NCBI GenBank assembly: GCA_964373255.1
Contig: CAYJTG010000001.1
Coordinates: 62,001 to 126,000, forward strand
Direction: 5' to 3'
DNA length: 64,000 nt
From: JACPVU01 sp964373255
Lineage (GTDB): Archaea > Aenigmatarchaeota > Aenigmatarchaeia > GW2011-AR5
Part shown: positions 1 to 10,317 of the stretch, piece after piece
Numbering within the stretch: the stretch's first letter is position 1
How the letters are laid out: each line of letters starts with the position of its first letter
Notes under the pieces: generated by a model
Database searches by the model: none
The model's input: the letters and a program-made list of their open reading frames with translations, nothing else
Told to the model about the DNA's origin: nothing
Program-made: the position numbers and the translations under genes

Positions 1-1231
1 AATACGCCTGCCTATTGTCTATCCTCATCCGCTCAGCGCCGCCTGTCGAGAAGCCGATTGTTCCTGGAGCAGCCTTGAAAATACCGGTGCTCGTATCGCT
101 GGAAAAAACTATAGATGGTGCTGGAGCATTTCCATCTGGGATGTAGATCCTTTGCGTACTGCTTATGGCACTTGCGCCTATCGTAAGCTTTAATGCTCCA
201 CCAGCAGAGAATCCAAGTATATCTCCTCCAAGATTGTATATGCCTGTATTTGTGTCGCTGCTGAACGATATTGCGGGTTCAGAAACAGTTCCATAGCCTA
301 CACGCATCTTTCCTGTAGAAGGTATTGTAGAAGACCCTGTAGATAATATGTTATTTACAGCATCATACGTAAGCTCTGGGTCAGAAACAAGATTTGTCGG
401 CGAACTGAAGAATGCAACCTGTGGTGACGCGCCGCTTCCCGAGAGCTGCCCTGTGGGCCACACTGATTTGCAGTCTGCGTCGATGCACAACCGCGTGCCG
501 CGCACGTCGCCGCTGACGTCGAGCGTGTACTGCGGGTCATTATTATTGATGCCCACGCGGCCTGTCGCGCCTTTGATCGTGAAGAAATTTGTGATGCCGC
601 TGTTTGCCCTGATGGCGAAATCACGCGGCGTTCCGCTGCTGGTAGCCGGGTTTCTTCCGATCTCAAACGACACGCCTTGCAGAGGGTTTGAGGAAATAAG
701 CGACCTTCCGTATGTGCTATATCCTGTTCCTGTAAAATAAAGAACAGATGAAATCAGGGCATTGCCCTCGACGTGAAGCGTCTCAGCCGGCTCTGTCACT
801 CCGGTCAGGCCTGTCAATCCTATTCCGACCATGCCAGAGGGCTTGACAATGATGCCTTTCTCCATCGCATCGGTCCCGAGCCACAGGTCTCGTCCAGTGG
901 CTGTCACCTTGAACACGCTGTCCGCGCCTCGCACACGACCGCTCACGCCCCACACTATGTCGGTCTCGCCGCCGCTTGTGCTGAGCTTCATGAGCCCGAG
1001 CGTGCCTGAATCTGTCCCTCTCCTGACATTAAGAATATCATCCATGGTAACGGTCGACCCGCCACGGCCGGTTATGATGTCCGTGTACAGCGTCGGGTGG
1101 CTCTGCTGTCCTGAATAGCCGCTTGCAAAAACAGGCGCAGTGAATAAAATAAAGCAGAACGAAATAAGCGCAATCGAGCGTATGAAAATCGGCCGCGTTT
1201 CTTCATGATAATTTTTCTTTTCATTTTTCAT
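1..1231 (-). CDS. Secreted tail-fibre/adhesin-like protein (partial, C-terminus off window)
   Basis: The frame stays open from the ATG at 1231 to the window edge (about 410 residues). After a short charged N-terminus there is a signal-like hydrophobic segment (residues about 16-32, ending near PVFA), so the protein is probably exported. The visible part has phrases typical of tail-fibre or collar-type surface proteins: a VGINNNDPQYTLDVSGDVRG-type repeat and several SSDTNTGIY / GFSAGG / MRID units. Function is presumably adhesion or cell-surface display; this is inference from repeat style. It lies next to another giant surface protein on the same strand, and a decayed relative is at 49468-49638. 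No catalytic motif is seen. Confidence 0.7.
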   Translation of the reverse strand, partial: MKNEKKNYHEETRPIFIRSIALISFCFILFTAPVFASGYSGQQSHPTLYTDIITGRGGSTVTMDDILNVRRGTDSGTLGLMKLSTSGGETDIVWGVSGRVRGADSVFKVTATGRDLWLGTDAMEKGIIVKPSGMVGIGLTGLTGVTEPAETLHVEGNALISSVLYFTGTGYSTYGRSLISSNPLQGVSFEIGRNPATSSGTPRDFAIRANSGITNFFTIKGATGRVGINNNDPQYTLDVSGDVRGTRLCIDADCKSVWPTGQLSGSGASPQVAFFSSPTNLVSDPELTYDAVNNILSTGSSTIPSTGKMRVGYGTVSEPAISFSSDTNTGIYNLGGDILGFSAGGALKLTIGASAISSTQRIYIPDGNAPAPSIVFSSDTSTGIFKAAPGTIGFSTGGAERMRIDNRQAY

Positions 1232-1274
1232 TTTTCTTGCCTCTTCATTTGTATATTGACGCCTGCAGTATAAA

Positions 1275-4200
1275 TTATTTTTGTGATTTTTTCACCTTTT
1301 TCATTAAGTCATGATTTTCATACCTGTAAAAAATCAGAGCTGCGAAGATTCCCAAAACGGCAAGCTGCCACAGCGCGAACTCATCCAGCCCGACAGCGAA
1401 GACGAGCAGGTAGTTTATTGATATGTGTTTGTTAAAATTTAGGTTGTCATCCGCCTCGAAGATGAGCTTGAACGAGCCTGCGCGGAATGCGCCTGCGTTG
1501 TTGAGCCAGACCTTCTTTACGACAGAGCTCTTCGCAGGGACAACTATTCCTGTTGCCGTGTGCGTGCCTGTTTGTTCGCCTTCAAGCGTCAGCCCTGCAA
1601 GAATGAACTTGTCCTCCTCGTCAACAGCGTCCATCTTAAGGCTGTATGTTATCAGGGCATCAGTCGGGTTTAAAATAGTCGCCTCGAACGCCTCTTTGTT
1701 CTTTTCGCCCAGTGTCATCCTGGATTCTAACGGCGTGACTATGAGCCGCGGCACGCACGATATGAAGAATTTCTTGGTTGCTGTATCGGTTGCCACACCT
1801 GTTGCGGTCATCTCCACATTCAGGTCGTACCATTCGTCGCACAGCAGGTTGGAAGAATTATAGTTGCCCTTGTACCCAACATCAAACGCGTCGTACCCCA
1901 TAGGCGTGTACCCTGCTGGGTTGCTGTTCTCAAGGGTTATGTTGTACCGCGCAGTGCAGGCGCCTTCCCTGCACACGAAGCTGCCGCCTGATGTTGTCAC
2001 GCTGCCTTTGGCGAGGAATTTTATGGGCATCGACCTCGTGAAATTAGGAGAGCTAGGATAGTTGAGTGATAATGGTGTAAGCGGAACCCTGAGGCTTTCG
2101 ACATCAGGGAAGATGATATCGATGTCAAGCGTAGGCGCGCCTGTCACAGTGTATGACGCTGAAGCAGAATTTGTAATTCCTGCTGGCGTGTACGTGGCTG
2201 TCGCTGTCGCGGTTGATCTATATCTGTTTGTGTCTACCCGTACAACCCATGCATTTAAGTCGTATCTGAAATGTCCATTAAGATTTTGGAGACCTTCTTC
2301 AGTAATGTAATTCCTGCTGTCAACCGTCAGCTGAAGGTTTGTATTTGCAGGCGTGCACGCTGTTGCGACTTGCCCTGAAATCACAAAGTTGCACGAGATT
2401 TTGCCGTATGTAAGCGCGCCACTCGTGACTAACTGAGGTTCAAACCTAAAGCTCATCGGCAAGCTCATGTCACATTCTGGTTTGGCGATCATTATTGTCT
2501 GGTTCTTCAGAGCTTCTGCATTTCCGATGGTATCACTCGAGTAAAAGAACACTGTCGGCGCCCCGCACTCGCTGAGCGTGAATGCAGGAGCAGGAAATAG
2601 GGCACTGTCGTATTCACCAAACCCGCCTGTAGTCCCAATCCTGTGCATTGTCTTATCGCAGCTCGCGCCTGACCCTGGATAAGGCTCGCAGAAGAATGAA
2701 ACATCAACGTTGTCATTAAAGACAACGCCATCACACGACGCTGGACCGACGCCCCCACTAGTGCACAATATTGTTGTCGTTGGCGCTGGCTTGCTGACAG
2801 TGAACGAGCCGAACGATGTGCCTGTGCATCCAGGCATAGACGTCGAGCCGCTAATAAGCACGTCATGCGGCCCTGACGGGTCTGTCAAAAGAACATTATA
2901 TGAGTATGTGTAGTTGTTGTTGACCTTCGAGACAAATGCGGCGGACCTGTACGAACCCATGCCATTGGGAGTCACCCGGACACCTGGATTTCCCGCCAGC
3001 GTGTCCCAGTTATCAAATTTAATTGTGACCGTGCCCACGCCTACCGGGTCAGGCGTGATTGTAATATTGCCGAACGAAGGCGGGTTACATAGGGTCTCGC
3101 CGACATAGCAGAGCGGATATCTGTCTCCCCAGTTCGAGCTTATTCCAAGTTCGTCAGTAGCAAGACATGTAGCCGGAACGCCAGTACCTATTGGCTGCGC
3201 AAGATCAATGACAAAGCTTTTTGTGTATGCGCCAACGTTGCTGTCCCAGTTCATCTGATCTCCAAGCAGGTATGCCCAGTTTCTCGATTCAAAGCACTCG
3301 TCTTCAGGCGTCGCAGGATTGTCCTTGCTGCAAGTGCCTGCCCATGCCTGCGTGAATAATGTTTCAGGCGCTTGGTCGGGCTCGATGACATGACATCCGA
3401 TTGTTATTGCCTCGCCCGGGTTGCACTCGCCTGATACCTTGAATACCGGGTCAGCGATCGGCGCGTTGTCTGACGTGAATCTGCACACAAAGCCCGAATT
3501 TGTGTTGCCGGCCTTGTCGTATACCACAGCTGTCAGCGTATGAGGACCGTATGAATACAAAGAGCTGTCAAACAGCGAGAACGACAGTGAAACTGCCCTC
3601 TCTGCGCCGTTGTCGTAGAGTGTAACATTTTTCGCCCCGCACCCTGCATCAAGCCCCATGACAGTCGCATTCATAGGATACGCAGGAGGATTAACATTGG
3701 TAGCAGGCTCGCAGTACGCCAGAATCTCAGGCGCGACCTTGTCCACGTTGCTGACGACAGGCGCAGAAAACCCGGCTGAGCCTGCTGTGTTCTTTGCGGC
3801 AGCGCACACCCAGCCATAAGAACTAATTACAGCGCCGCCAGGCAGGTTATAATCGCCATAATTCGTGCTGCACGCGCCTGGGTTAGTCTGGTAAAATTTC
3901 AGCCTGTAGCTTGTCCCATCACAGGCAACCCCGCCTGTTGACTCACAAATAACAGACGCTATCAGGTCTTCATTCGTGCACTCGGCAGGAATGCCGCCAA
4001 CGCTCACCAATGGTCCGCGCGGCTGGCAGGAAGCATCGCAAACATCTCCGCCGCGGACCTCACCATTGCACCGCAAAGCGCCAGAGCAGTCAGCATCGCA
4101 TATGTCGCACGTAAACCCTGGCACAATGCTCTCGGGACACACACCATCAGGAAGCCCGCCGCCTGCGCCGCAATCAATATTTTCATTGCACACCTTGATA

Positions 4201-6311
4201 GTCTGCCCAGCTGTCACAACGCTAGGCGATACCGTTTCCCATATCGAATAATCCGCGCCCGGCACAGCAGCCTTATTCAGGCAGCACTCAGAATATTGCG
4301 GCGGATTGCACTTGCCTTCACCCGATGTGCCAGGCTGACCGCAGTAGAAAACAGAATGCGGCATGTCTGCGCAGTAATTACGATCTTTAACACACGCGCC
4401 TAATCCACCGTTTTCATTAGGATCCCATCTATACCCACTAGGGCAGCAGCAAATATTATTGCTATAAGTATCGCACTCAGCAGCATGTGCGTCTGTCGTG
4501 CTGTAAATGCTCGCAACACAGAGTTCGCTGCTGCCGCAAACAGCTTTGATTCTGCAGTCATTTGGTGTTTCTATATCGCCAGGTTTTATCAAGCATACCT
4601 TCGCATTCCATACGGACGTCGGCTGGTTGACATTGCTGTCTTGAGGGACGTCGGCGTTAACAATGATTGCGTCTGTTGCCGAACATCCTGGTGTTCCGCC
4701 CTGATAACTGCCGCTGTAATAGTACGGGCAGCAGACTTTGTACGCGCCGCTCGTGTCGCCGCGCATATGGCTGTCCGTGACACCGTACATCGACGCCACA
4801 GCTGTCTCGCCGCTTAAACAAGATGTTCTTACTTTACATGTATTTGCCGAGGCTGCAGGAATCACTTCCATCGCAAACGCCTTCCTTGCGATAGCCGGCG
4901 TGCTGAAGCTGTCCTGAACCTGAACTGTAAATAAATAGCTGCCCACAGTTGTAGGCGTTCCACTTATCACGCCGTTTGATACTAGTGTAAGCCCGGGCGG
5001 AAGCGCGCCCGAATAAATGCTCCATACAATCGGCGCGATGCACGAGCCTGACTGGCTCATGGCAAGCACCGCTGAATAAGGATTGTTCTGCCGGGCGTCT
5101 GGAAGCGGCGTCGAAGACGTTATTGTGAGAACGCACGACGACGCGATATAAAGGTTATAAGGCTGGGATGCTGTGTTGCCCAGGTTATCCTGAAGCTGGA
5201 CAGTGAATGCATACGGGCCCGGCGCCGTGGGCGTGCCGCTTATTGTGCCTGTTGTTGACAGCGAGAGCCCGGGTGGAAGCGTGCCGGATGCAATGCTCCA
5301 CGTGTACGACGAGCCGCAGATGCCTGATGACGTCATAGACAATGATGTCGAGTAAGATGTCCCTGCTGTGCCCGATGCCAGCGGCGAAGGCGTTGTTATC
5401 ATGAGCGTGCATGGTTGGTTGATATTGACTGTGTAAGATTTCGTCGCCTGCGCCCTGTTGACAGCGTCCCTGACCTGCACAACGAATGAATAGCTTCCTG
5501 TAGCAGTGGGCGTTCCGCTTATCCGCCCGTGCGTTACGCCGAAGCCGTCTGTGGTTGTGGAAAATGAAAGCCCGGGCGGAAGCGTGCCGGATGCAATGCT
5601 CCACACATATGGAGACGCGCACGCCCCAGACGTTACAGACGCGTCTATAGTCGCAGAATAGCTCGAGCCTATCGTACCAGCTGGCAGTGACGGTGTCGCT
5701 ATTGCCAGACTGCATTGATAGGGCGCGATGACAAGCGTAAATGTCTTTGTCACCTCGGTCAAAGCCTCTGCGCTGTCACGCACCGCGACTGTGAATGTGT
5801 ATGTCCCTGCTGAGCCGAACGATGGAGTGCCTCTTATCACGCCGTTGCCTGTGCTGAAATCAGTGCTTAGCGTAAGACCTGCCGGCAACGCGCCGCTTCT
5901 AAGACTCCAGACGTACGGCGGCTTGCACGACGATGACGCGCTCAGAAACAGGGTCTGCGAATAGTAAGTCCCCTCTTTGCCAGGCGAAAGCGGGCTGCTG
6001 GTTGTTATCCTCATCGTGCACGGCGTTCCTCCGCCGGGCGTGTCTGCGATTACAACACTAAAGTTAACAAGCGCAAAAATGATAAGCGCAAACGCAAGCA
6101 CGGCGGATAATTTGAAGTAACCTGAACTAGAAAATCCTTTAGAATAATGCAGAGGCTTTTCTTTTCGCCCTGCTAGAAATGACCCAAAACGATCTGCTTT
6201 GATTATCCTGCTTACGTTAGAAATAAAGCCGCCGAAGAATCCGCCTACTGTTCTTCGTGTTGTTTTGTTTTCTGATTTATTGTGACAGCTAAAGCTAATT
6301 CTGCTATCCAT
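1275..6311 (-). CDS. Giant Ig-repeat surface protein with C-terminal membrane anchor
   Basis: A 1678-residue protein. A basic N-terminal region of about 65 residues precedes a hydrophobic segment (SAVLAFALIIFALVNFSVV), acting as signal or signal anchor. Residues about 95-490 contain four tandem putative-Ig (He_PIG-type) domains, each with the pattern W-S-I-x-S-G-x-LPPGL-x-L followed by G-x-ISGTPT and Y-x-FTVQV. The middle (about 490-1000) is cysteine-rich, suggesting disulphide-stabilised modules, followed by further beta-rich Ig-like domains. A single transmembrane helix near the C-terminus (LAVLGIFAALIFY) with a lysine-rich tail anchors it. The likely role is an S-layer-associated or adhesive surface protein. 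The specific ligand cannot be deduced. Confidence 0.8.
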   Translation of the reverse strand: MDSRISFSCHNKSENKTTRRTVGGFFGGFISNVSRIIKADRFGSFLAGRKEKPLHYSKGFSSSGYFKLSAVLAFALIIFALVNFSVVIADTPGGGTPCTMRITTSSPLSPGKEGTYYSQTLFLSASSSCKPPYVWSLRSGALPAGLTLSTDFSTGNGVIRGTPSFGSAGTYTFTVAVRDSAEALTEVTKTFTLVIAPYQCSLAIATPSLPAGTIGSSYSATIDASVTSGACASPYVWSIASGTLPPGLSFSTTTDGFGVTHGRISGTPTATGSYSFVVQVRDAVNRAQATKSYTVNINQPCTLMITTPSPLASGTAGTSYSTSLSMTSSGICGSSYTWSIASGTLPPGLSLSTTGTISGTPTAPGPYAFTVQLQDNLGNTASQPYNLYIASSCVLTITSSTPLPDARQNNPYSAVLAMSQSGSCIAPIVWSIYSGALPPGLTLVSNGVISGTPTTVGSYLFTVQVQDSFSTPAIARKAFAMEVIPAASANTCKVRTSCLSGETAVASMYGVTDSHMRGDTSGAYKVCCPYYYSGSYQGGTPGCSATDAIIVNADVPQDSNVNQPTSVWNAKVCLIKPGDIETPNDCRIKAVCGSSELCVASIYSTTDAHAAECDTYSNNICCCPSGYRWDPNENGGLGACVKDRNYCADMPHSVFYCGQPGTSGEGKCNPPQYSECCLNKAAVPGADYSIWETVSPSVVTAGQTIKVCNENIDCGAGGGLPDGVCPESIVPGFTCDICDADCSGALRCNGEVRGGDVCDASCQPRGPLVSVGGIPAECTNEDLIASVICESTGGVACDGTSYRLKFYQTNPGACSTNYGDYNLPGGAVISSYGWVCAAAKNTAGSAGFSAPVVSNVDKVAPEILAYCEPATNVNPPAYPMNATVMGLDAGCGAKNVTLYDNGAERAVSLSFSLFDSSLYSYGPHTLTAVVYDKAGNTNSGFVCRFTSDNAPIADPVFKVSGECNPGEAITIGCHVIEPDQAPETLFTQAWAGTCSKDNPATPEDECFESRNWAYLLGDQMNWDSNVGAYTKSFVIDLAQPIGTGVPATCLATDELGISSNWGDRYPLCYVGETLCNPPSFGNITITPDPVGVGTVTIKFDNWDTLAGNPGVRVTPNGMGSYRSAAFVSKVNNNYTYSYNVLLTDPSGPHDVLISGSTSMPGCTGTSFGSFTVSKPAPTTTILCTSGGVGPASCDGVVFNDNVDVSFFCEPYPGSGASCDKTMHRIGTTGGFGEYDSALFPAPAFTLSECGAPTVFFYSSDTIGNAEALKNQTIMIAKPECDMSLPMSFRFEPQLVTSGALTYGKISCNFVISGQVATACTPANTNLQLTVDSRNYITEEGLQNLNGHFRYDLNAWVVRVDTNRYRSTATATATYTPAGITNSASASYTVTGAPTLDIDIIFPDVESLRVPLTPLSLNYPSSPNFTRSMPIKFLAKGSVTTSGGSFVCREGACTARYNITLENSNPAGYTPMGYDAFDVGYKGNYNSSNLLCDEWYDLNVEMTATGVATDTATKKFFISCVPRLIVTPLESRMTLGEKNKEAFEATILNPTDALITYSLKMDAVDEEDKFILAGLTLEGEQTGTHTATGIVVPAKSSVVKKVWLNNAGAFRAGSFKLIFEADDNLNFNKHISINYLLVFAVGLDEFALWQLAVLGIFAALIFYRYENHDLMKKVKKSQK

Positions 6312-6350
6312 GAAAATTTATTAGCTTGCCCGCAATATAAAGATTTTTGC

Positions 6351-6458
6351 CGTGATGCACGATTCAATTACAGGAAATTAAATATCAAAGATCGTATTGC
6401 CGATACGATGAAGCTGTCAAAAAACGATAGAATTCTTGATGTCGGATGTGCATTATAA
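6351..6458 (+). pseudogene. Remnant of a SAM-dependent methyltransferase N-terminus
   Basis: The plus strand encodes a short in-frame stretch ending in NDRILDVGCAL then stop. ILDVGC(G/A) is the glycine-rich motif I of class I SAM methyltransferases, preceded here by the usual RIADTMKL-type helix. There is no start codon and nothing follows the stop, so this is a truncated relic rather than a gene. It lies just upstream of a toxin-antitoxin module, which fits an insertion or deletion endpoint. Confidence 0.5.
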
Positions 6459-6566
6459 TGCACAAATTTATAAACTTTTGTGTATTACGATTCATGGGTT
6501 GCAAACGTTCTTTTGTCATCTCAACGAAAATATTTTTGTGACTCAGTCCATTATGATTTGTATACT

Positions 6567-6620
6567 CAGTAACATATGTTATACAGTAACATAAATTTTA
6601 TATACTTAGTAACATAAAAT
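6567..6620 (+). promoter_or_regulatory. Repeated AGTAACATA boxes upstream of the HEPN/MNT pair
   Basis: Three copies of AGTAACATA (about 6567, 6583 and 6607) lie within 55 bp of the HEPN start codon. The first sits in the perfect palindrome TAACATATGTTA. The region is very A/T-rich with TATA-like stretches. Such boxes are plausible operators for autoregulation of the toxin-antitoxin unit, as is usual for these modules. The binding factor is not identified. Confidence 0.45.
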
Positions 6621-6626
6621 AATCCT

Positions 6627-7019
6627 ATGAGGGTCGAAGACCACATAAAGGCGTATGAAGAGCATAGAGCTGCAATCGACTGGGCAATAAACCGTGGGCC
6701 AGAAAAATCACAAAGAATAATAGGAACGCATGCATCAAGGGGCGTAATAGAATTGCTTTCTGCATATCTTCACAAAATCAACAAAATCGACATTGGATTC
6801 CAGATAAATCATCGCTGGTTTAAAAGTGAAAATGTTAGTAAGAGATTTCAAGAATTTCCGAAAAGGGCGATAATATTTAACAAGATGACAGAACTTGAGA
6901 ATAAGTCGGAGAATCTAACTTATGGTTCACAGAAATCTGAAAGAGAAATAAAGGATGTCATCGAACTATTCAACCAATTGGAAACATTACTAAAGGAGAT
7001 GATAGAATATGAGAAATAG
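6627..7019 (+). CDS. HEPN-domain protein, putative RNase toxin of a HEPN/MNT module
   Basis: A 130-residue, mostly helical protein. It contains RIIGTH near residue 30, matching the R-x4-H signature of HEPN ribonucleases, although that motif is more often near the C-terminus. Its stop overlaps the start of a nucleotidyltransferase gene by 11 bp, the classic HEPN/MNT gene order. In characterised pairs the HEPN protein cleaves RNA and the MNT protein silences it by adding nucleotides to it. The family call rests on motif and context. Confidence 0.65.
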   Translation: MRVEDHIKAYEEHRAAIDWAINRGPEKSQRIIGTHASRGVIELLSAYLHKINKIDIGFQINHRWFKSENVSKRFQEFPKRAIIFNKMTELENKSENLTYGSQKSEREIKDVIELFNQLETLLKEMIEYEK

Positions 7020-7623
7020 AAATAAGCTGATTGCATACGCCTTGGACTTTGCATCATTTTTGGTAGAGAGTGGCATAGAACCCAGAAGAATAATTTTATT
7101 TGGATCTGTTACAACAGGAGAGTTCGATAAAGAGAGTGACATAGATATTTTCATTGATACTGATAGATCAGAAGAAAATAACATAAAAAGGGTATTGAAA
7201 ATTTTTGATAAAACCTTTGGGGAAAAATGGCGCTTAAAGGGCATTAATAATCCTATATCGCTAAAAATAGGCGACCTTAATAAATGGCGGAATTTAAAAA
7301 GAAGCATACAAAGCTATGGTATTGTCCTTTATGGTGCATACAATGAAGTGCCGGACGACATAAAATCTTATCTATTTTTCAGACTTGCTTTTGGCAGTTT
7401 ATCGCGGGCAAAAAAAGTAAGCGCGTGGAGAAAACTATATGGATATACACAAAAAATCGGGAAGAAAAAATATGAACAAGAGGGTATTGTAAAATATCTT
7501 GGGGGCAAGAAGCTTGACAAAAGTATTGTTATACCTACGGACAAATCAAAAAAATTTAAGGATTTTCTAAAAAAGAACAAAATTAGTTTTTCCGTAAATG
7601 AAGTATGGAGTGATAATTTATAA
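7009..7623 (+). CDS. MNT-type nucleotidyltransferase, putative antitoxin of the HEPN module
   Basis: A 204-residue protein. The pol-beta-like nucleotidyltransferase signature is clear near residues 27-45: LFGSVTTGEF...SDIDIFI, i.e. G-S-x-x-x-G with the D-x-D metal-binding pair. The C-terminal part (after about residue 105) is basic and lacks an obvious second catalytic motif. It is translationally coupled to the upstream HEPN gene. By analogy with characterised HEPN/MNT pairs it would modify and neutralise the HEPN RNase. It is longer than minimal MNT proteins (about 100-140 aa), so the C-terminal extension may contribute a separate binding role. Confidence 0.7.
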   Translation: MRNRNKLIAYALDFASFLVESGIEPRRIILFGSVTTGEFDKESDIDIFIDTDRSEENNIKRVLKIFDKTFGEKWRLKGINNPISLKIGDLNKWRNLKRSIQSYGIVLYGAYNEVPDDIKSYLFFRLAFGSLSRAKKVSAWRKLYGYTQKIGKKKYEQEGIVKYLGGKKLDKSIVIPTDKSKKFKDFLKKNKISFSVNEVWSDNL

Positions 7624-7638
7624 AATGGAACTTCTCTT

Positions 7639-10317
7639 CTACCTCTCCAACATCTTCCTATGGAAATCCGCTTTGCCGATGCGCGCCACAGGCGTCTTCA
7701 CAATCCTGTCAGGCGCATAATAGACATTGCGAGCCTGGCTGGCTTTCTCCGGCGCGGACGGCGAGCCTGCCTTGGAAAGAAGGTATTTTTTGTCTATCGT
7801 CAGAGGCAGCCCGTATAGTGTCTTAAAGATGTTGCGTATCTCAAAATTGCTGAAGTCTGGCAAAACGGCAGTTGTCATAAGTCGGCCTAGCAATCTGTCA
7901 TGACGTGCTGTCGTGAGTTCTATGTGACCAAGCTCGTGCTTGACAATACCCTTATTAAACCTAGGGTTGCCTGAGCCATCTATCATTAATGAGAGCCTTG
8001 CCCTTACAGGATATAGAGCAACATTATTATTATCAAATGTCCATTGGTCAATAGTACCACCACCACCACCAGTAGTATCATATACAATATCTATGCCAAT
8101 TTGTGGAGAAGACGAAACTTCCTGATACCTGTCTTCGCCCAGCCTTGATTCTATTTCTGCGATCGCATTTCTTGTTATGCTTAATGCCGACGAAGACGGC
8201 TTTGGAGTTCCTGTTGTATCAATATAAACATTTCTTCGCCTGTCTTGGTTCCGCCATCTGTGAGTTCTTGTTACTCCAGGAAATAGGAAATGGTCTGTAA
8301 TATGCATATAATTTAAGTACGGCAATGCTTCTTTTAGGCTGTCGCTGCTCCCTGCATTATCAGGATCCGTATACTCGACAGTCGTTCTGATCGTGTCGAT
8401 TAGCGAGTTCAATAGCGTGGCAGCGAGCTCTTTGTAGGAGTAGACAGGCGTGGCGCTGCGCGAGGCTTCGATCGTGAATTTGTCGGTGTCAGGCGCGGCT
8501 GAATTGAACACCAGCGTGTAAGAGCCTGCGCCTGTTGTGACACTGTCTGCTTTGCCTGTGTTCTCGTGCGTGACCTTTACCTTGACGCCGGAGAGCGCCG
8601 AATTATCGTAGGCGTCTATCACAGCGCCTGAAATCGTGAACGGCCTTTTGTTGCCGAAATTGACATTCTGCACGTCCTGATTTGACGTGTTGATATTTAT
8701 ATCCGCCGGATTTGCGCTTGACTGTGTCCACTCCGTCTTCATGACCTCCCTGACTGTGTATGACCCAGATGTAAGGTTAGAAAATGAATAGGCGCCGCCG
8801 GCTATTGTTGTTGATGATTGTTCGCCCACGTCCTTCACGCCGTTGCTGTTTGCGTCGATGAATATTTCCCAGCCCGGCAATCCTGGTTCGCCTGCGTCCT
8901 TGGTTGCATTATTATTTTTGTCATTGTACTTCACGCCGGATATTTTTCCGGGCCTGTAGTTGCCGAAATCAACATTATTCACAGAAGTGTCTGACGTGCT
9001 GATGCTTATGTCGCTCGGGTTTGTTGTTGATTGTGCCCACCCGGACGGCGCGACCTCTCTTATTTTATAATTGCCTGCCAATAAATTGCTGAAAGAATAA
9101 GTGCCGTCGCTTCCTGTCTTCACGCCTGCTTCTCCAGCATCCTTTGCGCCGTTGCTGTTGGCGTCTATGTAAATATCAACATCCGGCACTCCTGGCTCGC
9201 CGCCGTCCTTCGCGCCGTTTATGTTCTGGTCCTCAAACTTCATGCCTGATATCGACCCTAATCTGAAGTTTCCGAAGTCTGCGCCTGTATTATGGATGCC
9301 CTGCACGACACTGACAGGGCCAGGCGTTCTTGTTTGTGTCCAGCCGGACTGCAGGACTTCTGTTACCGAATACGTGCCCGCAGCAAGGTTCAAAAATTTG
9401 TAGTTTCCGTCGCTCTCTGTTGTGTCTGTTATCGAGCCGTTCAATTTTATCTGCCAGTTTGGTAATCCAAGTTCGCCTGCGTCTTTAACGCCGTTGTTGT
9501 TCACGTCCTCAAATTTCACGCCGGATATGCTCATTGTATCTGCTGGCGGCAGCAGCGTTACTACTGTTCCAGCTGTGTCAGATGCGCCGTCACCAATTGC
9601 TCTTATCGAATAAGGCATGCCTAGAACAGCAGATATTCCGTTGTCAGAATAAAATATCGTGTTTTTGCTGACGATTTTTCTCGGCACACCATTCCTGTAA
9701 ACAACAAACCCTACTTCATTATTTGAATTGTCTTGCCACAAGACGTCAACCTGGTTTGCGCCCTTTTTCCACGCGCTCGCATTGCTCGGCTTTGCGGGCG
9801 GCGTTCTCGGGCCAGGCGGATTTATCCTTCCGACACATCTGGAGGTCGGCTGAGACTCGGATCCGTCGTTGCTGTACGCCCGCACGTCGACAGAGAATTT
9901 TTCCGGCAGCGCACCCTCATAAACATAAGCCGTGTCGATCACATCGGCTATTTCTCTTTGCTGCCCCGTCTTGCTCAGCACCGGGCAATCCTCTGCCAGC
10001 GCAATCTTGTATCCGTCAGCGCCCTTCACCTTTGTCCATTTGATATCAAGGACGTCATCGTAAGCTTGCGCATCCAGCGAAGAAGGCGCCTCGATTTTAT
10101 GTTTTTGATTGTCCGGTTCTGTATTTGTGATAATATTATTACTGTCATCCCTGCAGCCATAACCAACAGTCATAAAAGTGATTGGAATTGCGTACTTCAG
10201 GTCTTTTAATTTGAAATTATCCGCTAAATACGACACGTTCGCAGCCGCGCTAATCATTGCATCGTGCCAGCTGCTTTTCACGGCTTGCATAGCCCTGTCT
10301 AGATAAGCGTTTTTCAT
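7639..10317 (-). CDS. SdrD-repeat surface protein with HExxH metalloprotease domain
   Basis: 892 residues. A short hydrophobic segment near residues 43-55 ends in GYGC, which could be a signal or lipobox. A fibronectin type III-like region follows (about 75-250). Three to four SdrD B-like domains come next, each with the signature ISGVKFxDxNxNGxKDxGE and YxFxNLxxGxYxVxE. A carboxypeptidase-regulatory-like fold (ISGAVIDAYDNSALSGVKV) comes after. The C-terminal part carries KHELGHIE, an HExxH zincin motif with a downstream His-Asp (ARHD). I infer a secreted or anchored zinc protease presented on a beta-sandwich stalk. The substrate is unknown. A neutral structural use of HELGH cannot be excluded. 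Confidence 0.7.
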   Translation of the reverse strand: MKNAYLDRAMQAVKSSWHDAMISAAANVSYLADNFKLKDLKYAIPITFMTVGYGCRDDSNNIITNTEPDNQKHKIEAPSSLDAQAYDDVLDIKWTKVKGADGYKIALAEDCPVLSKTGQQREIADVIDTAYVYEGALPEKFSVDVRAYSNDGSESQPTSRCVGRINPPGPRTPPAKPSNASAWKKGANQVDVLWQDNSNNEVGFVVYRNGVPRKIVSKNTIFYSDNGISAVLGMPYSIRAIGDGASDTAGTVVTLLPPADTMSISGVKFEDVNNNGVKDAGELGLPNWQIKLNGSITDTTESDGNYKFLNLAAGTYSVTEVLQSGWTQTRTPGPVSVVQGIHNTGADFGNFRLGSISGMKFEDQNINGAKDGGEPGVPDVDIYIDANSNGAKDAGEAGVKTGSDGTYSFSNLLAGNYKIREVAPSGWAQSTTNPSDISISTSDTSVNNVDFGNYRPGKISGVKYNDKNNNATKDAGEPGLPGWEIFIDANSNGVKDVGEQSSTTIAGGAYSFSNLTSGSYTVREVMKTEWTQSSANPADININTSNQDVQNVNFGNKRPFTISGAVIDAYDNSALSGVKVKVTHENTGKADSVTTGAGSYTLVFNSAAPDTDKFTIEASRSATPVYSYKELAATLLNSLIDTIRTTVEYTDPDNAGSSDSLKEALPYLNYMHITDHFLFPGVTRTHRWRNQDRRRNVYIDTTGTPKPSSSALSITRNAIAEIESRLGEDRYQEVSSSPQIGIDIVYDTTGGGGGTIDQWTFDNNNVALYPVRARLSLMIDGSGNPRFNKGIVKHELGHIELTTARHDRLLGRLMTTAVLPDFSNFEIRNIFKTLYGLPLTIDKKYLLSKAGSPSAPEKASQARNVYYAPDRIVKTPVARIGKADFHRKMLER

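Noticed and set aside
355..666. 103-aa minus-strand open frame inside the first gene
   Set aside because: It is a shadow frame; the tail-fibre-like frame is continuous to the window edge.
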